Translations under genes and position numbers: made by a program
From: a virus
Direction: 5' to 3' (one strand)
IMG/VR virus record: IMGVR_UViG_3300020187_000153
Span: 1 to 29,232 of that record
DNA length: 29,232 nt
Shown here: positions 22,745-29,144 of the stretch, piece by piece
Layout: every line of letters starts with the position of its first letter
Position numbering within the stretch: position 1 is the first letter of the stretch
The notes under the pieces: model-generated
The model's input: the letters and a program-made list of their open reading frames with translations, nothing else
The model's database searches: none
Told to the model about the DNA's origin: nothing

Positions 22745-22915
22745 ATGACTAAAACTTACTACGTGACAGTGGAAGGCATTGTAGCGCGGGAGTTCCGCGT
22801 CGATGCAGAGAACTCATATCAAGCAGGGGAATGGGCCAAAGCCGATTTCAAAAACGAACTGGGCACTGACGTGGCTCAAGTAATCAGAGTAAACAAGGAG
22901 AAGACCAATGACTAA
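22745..22915 (+). CDS. Small protein of unknown function
   Basis: 56 residues: MTKTYYVTVEGIVAREFRVD, AENSYQAGEWAKADFKNELG, then TDVAQVIRVNKEKTND. An alpha/beta pattern resembling a small beta-beta-alpha unit; no motif. GAGGAGATAAC precedes ATG. It overlaps the next gene start by 8 nt. Probably part of the ATPase operon. Confidence 0.65.
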   Translation: MTKTYYVTVEGIVAREFRVDAENSYQAGEWAKADFKNELGTDVAQVIRVNKEKTND

Positions 22916-23423
22916 GCAATGGGCAGAAAAAGAAGTAGTGACACTGGGTAAACTACGGCGCAGTGGCACGTCATACCGAACTATTGGTGAGATACTTGGG
23001 CGGTCCACCGCATCGTGCCGACAAAAAGCGTTCCATCTGGGTGTCGCTAAACCACATCGCAAAGAGCAGCCTGCGCAGGAACAACAAAGGAAAAGACCAA
23101 TGGCTAAACGTAAGAATACCAAGTGGACCAAGGAACTGGATGCGGAACTGGTATCACTGAGAGAGCTGGGTGTGAAACCGCGTGACGTTGCTACCATCAT
23201 GAAGCTACCGCGCTCTGTAATCTACAGCCGCAGTGCCACACTCGGTGTGACGAAGACCAGTGCGCAGCTCGAGATGGACCTGCAGGTAGCACCCGCTACC
23301 GAACCGACCAAACAGGTAGCACCCGCTACCAAAACAGAGTTTAGGGAATCCCCTAAAACACAAATCGACCAACCCAAACCAAAACCCACATGGTGGAAGC
23401 AGATGATGTGGTGGAGAAACTGA
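22908..23423 (+). CDS. Double GcrA-like/HTH DNA-binding protein
   Basis: 171 residues with two tandem tri-helical units: residues 5-46 (WAEKEVVTLGKLRRSGTSYR ... AFHLGV) and 73-114 (WTKELDAELVSLRELGVKPR ... SATLGV). Both follow the W-E-L-L-L-G-x-S-I-L-S-R-LG pattern of the GcrA N-terminal domain and related Myb/HTH proteins. In Alphaproteobacteria GcrA activates genes with GANTC-methylated promoters. An internal ATG at 23100 has its own ribosome site (AAAGGAAAAGACC), so a 107-residue single-domain form may also be made. The C-terminal linker contains two APAT repeats and palindrome copy 7. The tail is W-rich. Transcriptional regulation is inferred. Confidence 0.72.
   Translation: MTKQWAEKEVVTLGKLRRSGTSYRTIGEILGRSTASCRQKAFHLGVAKPHRKEQPAQEQQRKRPMAKRKNTKWTKELDAELVSLRELGVKPRDVATIMKLPRSVIYSRSATLGVTKTSAQLEMDLQVAPATEPTKQVAPATKTEFRESPKTQIDQPKPKPTWWKQMMWWRN
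23285..23330 (+). repeat. Two identical hairpins in the HTH gene
   Basis: GGTAGCACCCGCTACC occurs at 23285-23300 and 23315-23330: perfect 6-bp stems with ACCC loops, 30 nt apart, in frame and encoding VAPAT twice. Palindrome copy 7 begins 9 nt later. Confidence 0.85.
23340..23357. repeat. 18-bp palindrome, copy 7 (GAATC core, inside coding sequence)
   Basis: TTTAGGGAATCCCCTAAA, read in the HTH gene as FRESPK and placed 67 nt before the ATG of the VWA gene. Confidence 0.9.
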
Positions 23424-23424
23424 T

Positions 23425-24621
23425 ATGCTATCAATAGGTAAACAACTTACACCCGAGCAACGGCTATCCAAGGCCGTTGTTGACATCATGGGTAGAGCGC
23501 AAGCCCTGTCAGGTGTCATCATGATCGGTGATCGCACAGTAGAACACGATGAGGCCAAGGTTCCTACAGCCTGCACCAACGGACGTGACGAGATGTATGG
23601 TGCTGAGTTTATGGAACGGCTCAACGATGCTGAGTTGCGGTTCCTCGTCCTGCACGAGGTGTATCACAAGCTGTATCGTCATCTGACAACGTGGCGACAC
23701 CTCTACAAAGAGAACCCACGCATGGCCAACGTAGCCTGTGACTATGTCATCAACGACAAGATCATGTCCGAGTATGGCAAAGATGGCTGGGCCAAGATGC
23801 CCGAGGGTGGGTGCTACGACCCCAAGTATTCTGGGTGGGACACCGCTCAAGTTTACAATGACCTCAAGCAGGATCAGGATGACGACGATGATGGCCAAGG
23901 TGACAGCCAACCCCAAGGGTTCGATGAGCATGACTGGGATGGTGCGCAGGAGATGAGCGCAGACGAGCAGCGTGAACTGGCCCGAGATATTGACGAGGCT
24001 GTGCGTCAAGGTGCGTTGATCGCAGGTAAGATGGGTAGCGGTGGTGATCGTAACCTCGACGAACTCATGCAGCCTCAAGTGGATTGGCGTGAGGTGTTGC
24101 GTGACTTCGTGCAGACAACCTGTGCTGGCACTGACTACTCTACATGGCGACGTCCAAGCAGACGGTATATAGGTGCGGGTGTCTACATGCCTTCGGGTAT
24201 CAGCGAGCAGGTGGGTGAACTTGTGGTGGCTATCGACACATCAGGTTCCATCGGTGGACGTGAGCTGTCTGCGTTCCTGTCCGAGGTCAAGGCTGTGTGT
24301 GACACGGTGCACCCCGACAAGCTGCGCCTGTTATACTGGGACACCAAGGTCTGTCGTGACGAGGTGTATGAGGTTAACGACCAAGACGATCTGGTTAACT
24401 CTACCAAACCAGCAGGCGGTGGTGGCACATGTGTTGAGTGTGTCCCCGAGTATCTGCGTGAGCACAATATCAACCCGCAAGCCTGTATCGTCTTAACAGA
24501 TGGCTACTTGTATGGCGGCTGGGGCCAGTGGGCTAACCCTGTGTTGTGGTGTGTGCTCGACAATGAACGTGCCAAGCCCGACGTGGGTACGGCTGTGCAT
24601 ATTAAATCAAGGGAGATGTGA
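23425..24621 (+). CDS. Metallopeptidase-like/VWA protein (DUF2201 type)
   Basis: 398 residues. An N-terminal domain carries the zinc-protease motif HEVYH (77-81) in LRFLVLHEVYHKLYRH. A disordered acidic linker follows (DQDDDDDGQGD, about 150-160). The C-terminal VWA-like domain has the MIDAS motif DTSGS (271-275), a G-rich loop with Thr (GGGGT, 331-335) and TDG (358-360). This matches DUF2201 proteins, whose domain order is putative metallopeptidase then VWA-like. They are partnered with MoxR ATPases. GGAGAAACTGAT precedes ATG. Catalytic activity is unproven, although the HExxH is intact. Likely partner of the ATPase at 21638. Confidence 0.87.
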   Translation: MLSIGKQLTPEQRLSKAVVDIMGRAQALSGVIMIGDRTVEHDEAKVPTACTNGRDEMYGAEFMERLNDAELRFLVLHEVYHKLYRHLTTWRHLYKENPRMANVACDYVINDKIMSEYGKDGWAKMPEGGCYDPKYSGWDTAQVYNDLKQDQDDDDDGQGDSQPQGFDEHDWDGAQEMSADEQRELARDIDEAVRQGALIAGKMGSGGDRNLDELMQPQVDWREVLRDFVQTTCAGTDYSTWRRPSRRYIGAGVYMPSGISEQVGELVVAIDTSGSIGGRELSAFLSEVKAVCDTVHPDKLRLLYWDTKVCRDEVYEVNDQDDLVNSTKPAGGGGTCVECVPEYLREHNINPQACIVLTDGYLYGGWGQWANPVLWCVLDNERAKPDVGTAVHIKSREM

Positions 24622-24622
24622 G

Positions 24623-25021
24623 ATGGGGTATTACAGTGAAGTTCACATCGCCGTGGCGTTTGCCAATGCGGACGACCTCAAGGAAGTTGTGGCGGTCTAC
24701 ACTATGGACCCACGAGTGCAGAAGCATAACCTGTTACAGGAGCAGTGGGACGTGCAAGAGGACAACATCCTGTATTATCACGCTGACTATGTGAAGTGGT
24801 ATCCTAACTACGAAGAGGTGGAGGGTATCGAGCACATGCTGCATCTGGCTGATAAGTTCTATGAAGAGCGTGACATGGCTGTGGCCTATCGGTTCATCCG
24901 TCTCGGCGAAGAGAATACAGATACGGAGGATAGATACGAGCACGGAGGTGACGATGGCACCCTGATCAAGAAACTGTTAAACGGCATGTCAATAACCAGA
25001 CAAGTGGAGATAGCACTATGA
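24623..25021 (+). CDS. Conserved phage protein, unknown function
   Basis: 132 residues: MGYYSEVHIAVAFANADDLK and VHIAVAFANADDLKEVVAVY, then KWYPNYEEVEGIEHMLHLAD, acidic. The MGYYSxV start is seen in several phage proteins of unknown function, in my recollection. AGGGAGATGTGAG before ATG at 24623 sets the start. It overlaps the next gene as ATGA. No enzymatic motif. Confidence 0.7.
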   Translation: MGYYSEVHIAVAFANADDLKEVVAVYTMDPRVQKHNLLQEQWDVQEDNILYYHADYVKWYPNYEEVEGIEHMLHLADKFYEERDMAVAYRFIRLGEENTDTEDRYEHGGDDGTLIKKLLNGMSITRQVEIAL

Positions 25022-25191
25022 AGAAAGAGATTAACTGCCCCGAGTGTGATGGCACTGGCGACTGCGAATACGAACGTGCAGTGCCCATGTCAAACTCAAA
25101 CCCCTATGGCTACCTCGAGGATTACTGGGCCGACTGCGAGAACTGCGGTGGAACTGGTATCATAGAGGCTAACACAGAAGACGACGAATGA
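25018..25191 (+). CDS. Small zinc-knuckle protein (DnaJ-type motifs)
   Basis: 57 residues with two CxxCxGxG motifs: CPECDGTG (7-14) and CENCGGTG (40-47). These match the zinc-binding repeats of DnaJ's central domain, where they bind zinc and unfolded protein. The intervening loop is AVPMSNSNPYGYLEDYW. The ATG overlaps the previous stop (ATGA). A protein-binding or adaptor role is inferred; it lacks a J-domain. Confidence 0.7.
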   Translation: MKKEINCPECDGTGDCEYERAVPMSNSNPYGYLEDYWADCENCGGTGIIEANTEDDE

Positions 25192-25193
25192 AC

Positions 25194-25211
25194 TTTAGGG
25201 AATCCCCTAAA
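25194..25211. repeat. 18-bp palindrome, copy 8 (GAATC core)
   Basis: TTTAGGGAATCCCCTAAA, 2 nt after the stop of the zinc-knuckle gene and 20 nt before the ATG at 25232. Confidence 0.9.
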
Positions 25212-25231
25212 AAACTAATGGAGACTAATCA

Positions 25232-26266
25232 ATGGCACTAACATTCACAAACTTTGAATCATTCAAAGAAGTAGAGGCGGCGTACAACAACATCACACCC
25301 CTACGTGGTAGCACCAACGCTGGTAAGGACATCCGACCTATCGGTGATCGCAATCGTAAGTGGGAGCGTATCGTCAAGATCAGCCCCAACTGCTACGCGC
25401 TATCTGAGGGCTATCACTTCGGTGACGAACACTTCGGCCAGTGGTTTTATGGTGCGAACTTCACACCCACACTGAAAGGCATGGAGAAGTATGCACCCAT
25501 CGTGTGGCGTAAGAAACGTGATGGCACAGAAGAAGTTACATTACGCAACGGGTTTGGTGAGAGTGCGCACATCGGACGGTATCAATTCCTATACCGCCAT
25601 ACACCCAAGGGTATGTGGTACCGCAATCGCAACAATAAACACTTCATCCAGAACGGGGCTACAGACCACTACCACTACATTGCCAAGACACGCACTGCGC
25701 CGAAACCCATGTACGACGCGATCATGAAAAACACGTCAACACATTACTGGCAGAAGCGCCACAAGAAGTGGGTTATGGCGCACGACGACAACTCCGCGGT
25801 TACGTTCCGTAAGAACGAGCACGGTGGCTGGGATCACGTCGAGGGCACAGGCAGAAACTTAGAAGAAGCCAAGAGACCAACAGTCAAGAAGGAACTCAAA
25901 GCCAAATACAAAGACGCAATCAAGTCGTTCTTCGAGTGGGGTATGACCATGTCACCACTGCTACCGCTGGAAGACCGCGGCTATCGGCACACTCACTGGC
26001 ATGAGCTACAAGAGCATTTCGCAGTCAGACACAGCCCTGTGCGGGGACTGCCGAAACCCGTGGACCTGCGCAAAATCGTGTCGGACGAGGACCACCCAAT
26101 GCGCCTGTCACTGTGGGTTCTGTTTGCCGGTGACTGCACTGAAAGTGAGTGGGTTAAAAATCGCAAGTTTTACTGCAAGACCGTCGAGACTAAGGAAGAC
26201 CTGCAACGTGTGCGCTCACGCTACAACACGTTCATCAACAAAAAACTAGCCTTCATGACTAAGTAA
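25232..26266 (+). CDS. Unknown 344-residue phage protein
   Basis: An N-terminal region (FESFKEVEAAYNNITPLRGS) is followed by a beta-rich part (IVKISPNCYALSEGYHFGDE, GQWFYGANFTPTLKGMEKYA), an aromatic basic centre (GMWYRNRNNKHFIQNGATDH) and a C-terminal helical region (KELKAKYKDAIKSFFEWGMT). Rich in W, Y, H. GGAGACTAATCA before ATG matches the conserved leader of the other early genes. Proteins like this accompany the next gene in related phages, in my recollection, but no function is known. Confidence 0.72.
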   Translation: MALTFTNFESFKEVEAAYNNITPLRGSTNAGKDIRPIGDRNRKWERIVKISPNCYALSEGYHFGDEHFGQWFYGANFTPTLKGMEKYAPIVWRKKRDGTEEVTLRNGFGESAHIGRYQFLYRHTPKGMWYRNRNNKHFIQNGATDHYHYIAKTRTAPKPMYDAIMKNTSTHYWQKRHKKWVMAHDDNSAVTFRKNEHGGWDHVEGTGRNLEEAKRPTVKKELKAKYKDAIKSFFEWGMTMSPLLPLEDRGYRHTHWHELQEHFAVRHSPVRGLPKPVDLRKIVSDEDHPMRLSLWVLFAGDCTESEWVKNRKFYCKTVETKEDLQRVRSRYNTFINKKLAFMTK

Positions 26267-26281
26267 CCAAAGGATCAAATC

Positions 26282-27151
26282 ATGCCATACGAACATACCC
26301 CTGTAGCAGGACTACATATAGCTACCCGCACGCAACCATACCAACTAGAGGAGTTTGCCCAAGCCCTACGCCGAACCAACCGAAAGCTGAAGACAGAGCC
26401 GAGAGATGATACCTCTATGTGGGTGTATGCCGACGACGAACTCATGACACGTGGGTGGATTGGACACGGCAACTTTGGGCGCGCACGGCACGGTCAAAAC
26501 AAGTTTGTTGTATCTGCTCGAAGTATAACAAACTGCAAGTATGCAGATCACTCTGTGCAACATCATATGAAGATGTCTGTGAACATGGACCCAGTGTTGA
26601 AAGCTGCCAAAGGCCACCTGACCAAATACACCACGCATGAGGTGGAGAGGGTATACCGCCGCGCGGTTCGAGAGAAAGTCAACAACAAGCGTGACACTCT
26701 GAGAAGCCAAGAGCTTAGTGCGTTGTCCAGCACAGGGCTGTCGGTATACGGAACATCAAACGGAAAGATAATACAGGAGTTAAGACACCTAGTCATGTCG
26801 GGACACACGTTCGCTGACCCGCAGTTTGGGCAGGACGTACAGCTGTTGTTGGAGGCAAAGGAAGCCCTGAGTTGTCTACCTAACGTAGTGCCTATGGACT
26901 TTGTACACATCTACCCAACCCCATGGGAGACCCGTGCTGACATACTGGCTGTGCCTGACGCACTGTCAGCTTTTTACGGTGGCACACCCACACAACTTAC
27001 ATGGGTGGCTGAGGAACTGCCCGAGAGTGTCATGGGTAAGATCGCTGTCATGCAGATGTGTGAGGACGGGCAGTATGTCGACGGTGTTGGCTTGCGCGTA
27101 AACGAGAGCACGTTCTACCTACACAAAGAAAGTGATGATACATGGAAGTAA
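26282..27151 (+). CDS. Unknown 289-residue phage protein
   Basis: Mostly helical in the first two thirds (EEFAQALRRTNRKLKTEPRD, MSVNMDPVLKAAKGHLTKYT, RRAVREKVNNKRDTLRSQEL) and more mixed later (PMDFVHIYPTPWETRADILA). AAGGATCAAATC before ATG is a good ribosome site; the gap from the previous gene is 15 nt. No motif recognised. It overlaps the next gene by 10 nt. Confidence 0.7.
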   Translation: MPYEHTPVAGLHIATRTQPYQLEEFAQALRRTNRKLKTEPRDDTSMWVYADDELMTRGWIGHGNFGRARHGQNKFVVSARSITNCKYADHSVQHHMKMSVNMDPVLKAAKGHLTKYTTHEVERVYRRAVREKVNNKRDTLRSQELSALSSTGLSVYGTSNGKIIQELRHLVMSGHTFADPQFGQDVQLLLEAKEALSCLPNVVPMDFVHIYPTPWETRADILAVPDALSAFYGGTPTQLTWVAEELPESVMGKIAVMQMCEDGQYVDGVGLRVNESTFYLHKESDDTWK

Positions 27152-27393
27152 CCGATGATAATACCTACCGCGTGTTGATACAGAACAATACCGAACACGT
27201 CGAGGTGATGTGTTTTGGTATGGATAGTGTTGACCCCGACGCGGAAGGTAGGTACAATTCTGTACACGACTTACCCATTTGGATTCAGACTAAGCTATCT
27301 ATGTTAATGATGCTGGACGTACCGCCCCCTCTAAACGAGGTCAAAGGTGTGGGTAGCCGCATAGGTCCGTCACTCTACTGGGTATACAAATAG
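27142..27393 (+). CDS. Small acidic protein, unknown function
   Basis: 83 residues: MEVTDDNTYRVLIQNNTEHV, EVMCFGMDSVDPDAEGRYNS, then HDLPIWIQTKLSMLMMLDVP. A beta N-terminal half and a helical second half. It overlaps the previous gene by 10 nt and ends 2 nt before palindrome copy 9. Function unknown. Confidence 0.68.
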   Translation: MEVTDDNTYRVLIQNNTEHVEVMCFGMDSVDPDAEGRYNSVHDLPIWIQTKLSMLMMLDVPPPLNEVKGVGSRIGPSLYWVYK

Positions 27394-27395
27394 CT

Positions 27396-27413
27396 TTTAG
27401 GGAATCCCCTAAA
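27396..27413. repeat. 18-bp palindrome, copy 9 (GAATC core)
   Basis: TTTAGGGAATCCCCTAAA, with symmetry extending to 20 bp (27395-27414). It lies between the 83-residue gene and the VRR-NUC gene, 33 nt before its ATT. Confidence 0.9.
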
Positions 27414-27446
27414 AGTCACGCGGAACTGGTATCAAGGAGAGAGCCG

Positions 27447-27749
27447 ATTACACCTGAAGCTAAAGTTAAAAAAGTTGTCGTCAAACACCTCAAAGACTTA
27501 GGTGCGTACTATTTCTACCCCGCTACAGGTGGATACGGAAAGAGTGGGGTTCCCGATATTGTCGGGTGCCACGCAGGTCTATTCTTTGGGTTCGAATGTA
27601 AGGCTGGCAAGAACACAGCCACGCCCTTGCAGGAGAAGAACCTAAGAGAGATCAAAGCAGCTGGTGGGTTAGACCTCATCGTAAACGAAGACAACATGCA
27701 CGATGTATCAGACATCCTGACATCGTGGGCCAACATCAAACAAAGCTAA
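27447..27749 (+). CDS. VRR-NUC family nuclease with ATT start
   Basis: 100 residues. Motifs: GGYGKSGVPDIVG (28-40) with the catalytic Asp of PDIV, FECKAG (49-54) with the E-x-K pair, and Gln62. This is the PD-(D/E)xK signature of the VRR-NUC family, which cleaves branched or flapped DNA; stand-alone phage versions are common. No ATG, GTG or TTG lies near the ribosome site. AAGGAG (27434-27439) is followed by 7 nt and then ATT, and the sequence after it (TPEAKVKK) matches the usual N-terminus of this family, so ATT is called as the start. It ends 10 nt before the next gene. Confidence 0.75.
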   Translation: MTPEAKVKKVVVKHLKDLGAYYFYPATGGYGKSGVPDIVGCHAGLFFGFECKAGKNTATPLQEKNLREIKAAGGLDLIVNEDNMHDVSDILTSWANIKQS

Positions 27750-27759
27750 GGAAAATAAA

Positions 27760-28254
27760 ATGGAAACTGTGAACGTATTTATCGAAACTCAACTGGACAC
27801 CAAGACAAGTTTTGGGGTTCGCACCGACAACGGCGAGAGTGTGTTCCTCCCTGCACGACTGGTTAAGAAGCACGACATCGTAGAAGATGAGACCTACGCG
27901 CTGGTCGTCCTACCCAATGCAGGGTCCGACAGCAGTAACACCCCATGGAAAGCTATGGGTGTATCAATGACCAACACAACGACCACCCCTGCCGCTGAGG
28001 AAACACCCCGTGTAGAGGTAGCCAAGCTGGAAGACCGTATCATGGCGTTGTTTGGTTTGGAGGACAACCAATACCCGCACAGAGCATCTGAACTTGCCGA
28101 AGAGTTAGGCGAAGAAGACCTGCAGATGCAGATGACACTGACCCGTATGCACATGACGGGCGAGGTTGCCAAAGCACAGGTGTGGGCTAAGGGCAGTCAA
28201 GAGAAAGCATCTTTTGTGTTGTGGGCACCATCAACAGATTGGTTCACGATGTGA
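27760..28254 (+). CDS. OB-like plus winged-helix-like protein
   Basis: 164 residues. Residues 1-55 (VNVFIETQLDTKTSFGVRTD, ESVFLPARLVKKHDIVED, ALVVLPN) have the strand pattern of an OB or cold-shock-like fold. An acidic T/P linker is followed by residues 88-160 (EDRIMALFGLEDNQYPHRAS, ELAEELGEEDLQMQMTLTRM, EVAKAQVWAKGSQEKASFVL), which resemble a winged helix. Nucleic-acid binding is plausible. AAGGAAAATAAA precedes ATG. It overlaps the next ATG as TGATG. Confidence 0.68.
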   Translation: METVNVFIETQLDTKTSFGVRTDNGESVFLPARLVKKHDIVEDETYALVVLPNAGSDSSNTPWKAMGVSMTNTTTTPAAEETPRVEVAKLEDRIMALFGLEDNQYPHRASELAEELGEEDLQMQMTLTRMHMTGEVAKAQVWAKGSQEKASFVLWAPSTDWFTM

Positions 28255-28445
28255 TGGGGGACAAGGACAAACTAACACCCACCCTCGAAGCAGAGCTGCG
28301 GTTCCTACGTCAACAGGTGGATTTCTGGCAGCAGCAGTCGTCCAACAAGGACGCATCACCCTCTGCAAGCCAGCGGTACCACTACGCCAAGAATGACCTG
28401 ACACAGTTTGTGAGCAACCGACGCAAGGAAGGATACAACATATGA
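28254..28445 (+). CDS. Small coiled-coil protein A
   Basis: 63 residues from MGDKDKLTPTLEAELRFLRQ; includes QQVDFWQQQSSNKDASPSAS and KNDLTQFVSNRRKEGYNI. The N-terminal half is a short coiled coil. The start is chosen because it overlaps the previous stop as TGATG; an in-frame GTG lies directly before it. It overlaps the next gene by 4 nt. Function unknown. Confidence 0.65.
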   Translation: MGDKDKLTPTLEAELRFLRQQVDFWQQQSSNKDASPSASQRYHYAKNDLTQFVSNRRKEGYNI

Positions 28446-28627
28446 TCGCGTACCAGATGATCAGCAGCCTGTTGAACAGCCTCAACAACGAGACAGCCAA
28501 CGCTCAGAAGTGGCAGTCCAAGGCGGCGCTGCAAGCAACTGAAATCAAGCGGCTCACTGACCAAGTCGAGCGCCTACGCAAAGACAAGATCAAACTGTTG
28601 GCAGACTTAAAGGAAGCCCTGAAGTAA
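28442..28627 (+). CDS. Small coiled-coil protein B
   Basis: 61 residues, strongly helical: MIAYQMISSLLNSLNNETAN, AQKWQSKAALQATEIKRLTD, QVERLRKDKIKLLADLKEAL. A clear heptad pattern from about residue 30. AAGGAATACAAC precedes ATG. The first 22 nt of the gene recur inverted at 29003-29024 (see findings). It is the last plus-strand gene before the terminator. Confidence 0.65.
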   Translation: MIAYQMISSLLNSLNNETANAQKWQSKAALQATEIKRLTDQVERLRKDKIKLLADLKEALK

Positions 28628-28644
28628 GCGGTGACGACACATAG

Positions 28645-28682
28645 AAAAGCCCGCGCACCTTAATTGGTCGCGCGGGCTTTTT
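28645..28682. terminator. Bidirectional terminator between convergent operons
   Basis: AAAGCCCGCGC (28646-28656) pairs perfectly with GCGCGGGCTTT (28670-28680) across a 13-nt loop; A and T runs flank both sides. It ends the early block on the plus strand and the right-hand genes on the minus strand. Confidence 0.9.
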
Positions 28683-28702
28683 GCGTTCTGGTGGGCGGTC
28701 CT

Positions 28703-28942
28703 TTAGCGTGGTTGTTTTGAGGCGGCGTATGCAAGGCGGTTTTCGACGCCCTGAATTAGCCCCTCGTTAAGCATCGCAGCGGCTTTCTTGTGATCGCCGC
28801 CCATGACCAAAAGCAGAATGGCTGACACAGTGCCTTCAAGTGTCACCATGACTGCACCTCTGTCTGTAATCGGGTCTCGATCTGCGAGGATTTCTTTGGC
28901 GGCTGCGATTGTGCGCTTGGTGTCCCTTTGGGGATCGGTCAT
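28703..28942 (-). CDS. Small conserved phage protein, unknown function
   Basis: 79 residues: MTDPQRDTKRTIAAAKEILA, ADRDPITDRGAVMVTLEGTV, SAILLLVMGGDHKKAAAMLN. Helical with a weak hydrophobic stretch (about 44-50) too short for a membrane span. It overlaps the upstream gene as ATGA. It is the last gene before the bidirectional terminator. No function known. Confidence 0.7.
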   Translation of the reverse strand: MTDPQRDTKRTIAAAKEILADRDPITDRGAVMVTLEGTVSAILLLVMGGDHKKAAAMLNEGLIQGVENRLAYAASKQPR

Positions 28943-29127
28943 GCCAATGCCTCGTATGCTTCTTCGCGTGGGTCGTGTTCTTTCCAGTCAAGGGCGGATT
29001 TTTGATCATCTGGTACGCGATCATCAAGGCTAACTGAATGGTTTTTCCAATACTTTACGGAAGGGTTTGATGTGCGGAATATCGCGGATCTAACATGGCA
29101 ATACATCTTTGCGTCTTCATAGGTCAT
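28939..29127 (-). CDS. Small conserved phage protein, unknown function
   Basis: 62 residues: MTYEDAKMYCHVRSAIFRTS, NPSVKYWKNHSVSLDDRVPD, DQKSALDWKEHDPREEAYEA. The phrase YEDxKMYCHVRSAIFR and KYWKNHxxxLDxRVP is typical of a small phage protein, in my recollection. AAAAGGACCCGTTGCCAC before ATG is a good ribosome site. It is 17 nt from the membrane-protein stop upstream. Confidence 0.72.
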   Translation of the reverse strand: MTYEDAKMYCHVRSAIFRTSNPSVKYWKNHSVSLDDRVPDDQKSALDWKEHDPREEAYEALA

Positions 29128-29144
29128 GTGGCAACGGGTCCTTT

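Larger units (their letters stand above)
28442..29024. repeat. 22-bp exact inverted repeat pair
   Basis: 28442-28463 (starting ATGATCGCGTACCAGATG) is repeated in inverse at 29003-29024. Both lie in genes, in different frames (MIAYQMI on the plus strand, DDRVPDDQ on the minus strand). Confidence 0.85.

Noticed and set aside
23509-24078. 189-codon minus-strand frame
   Set aside because: Antisense of the VWA gene, which has intact motifs in its own frame.
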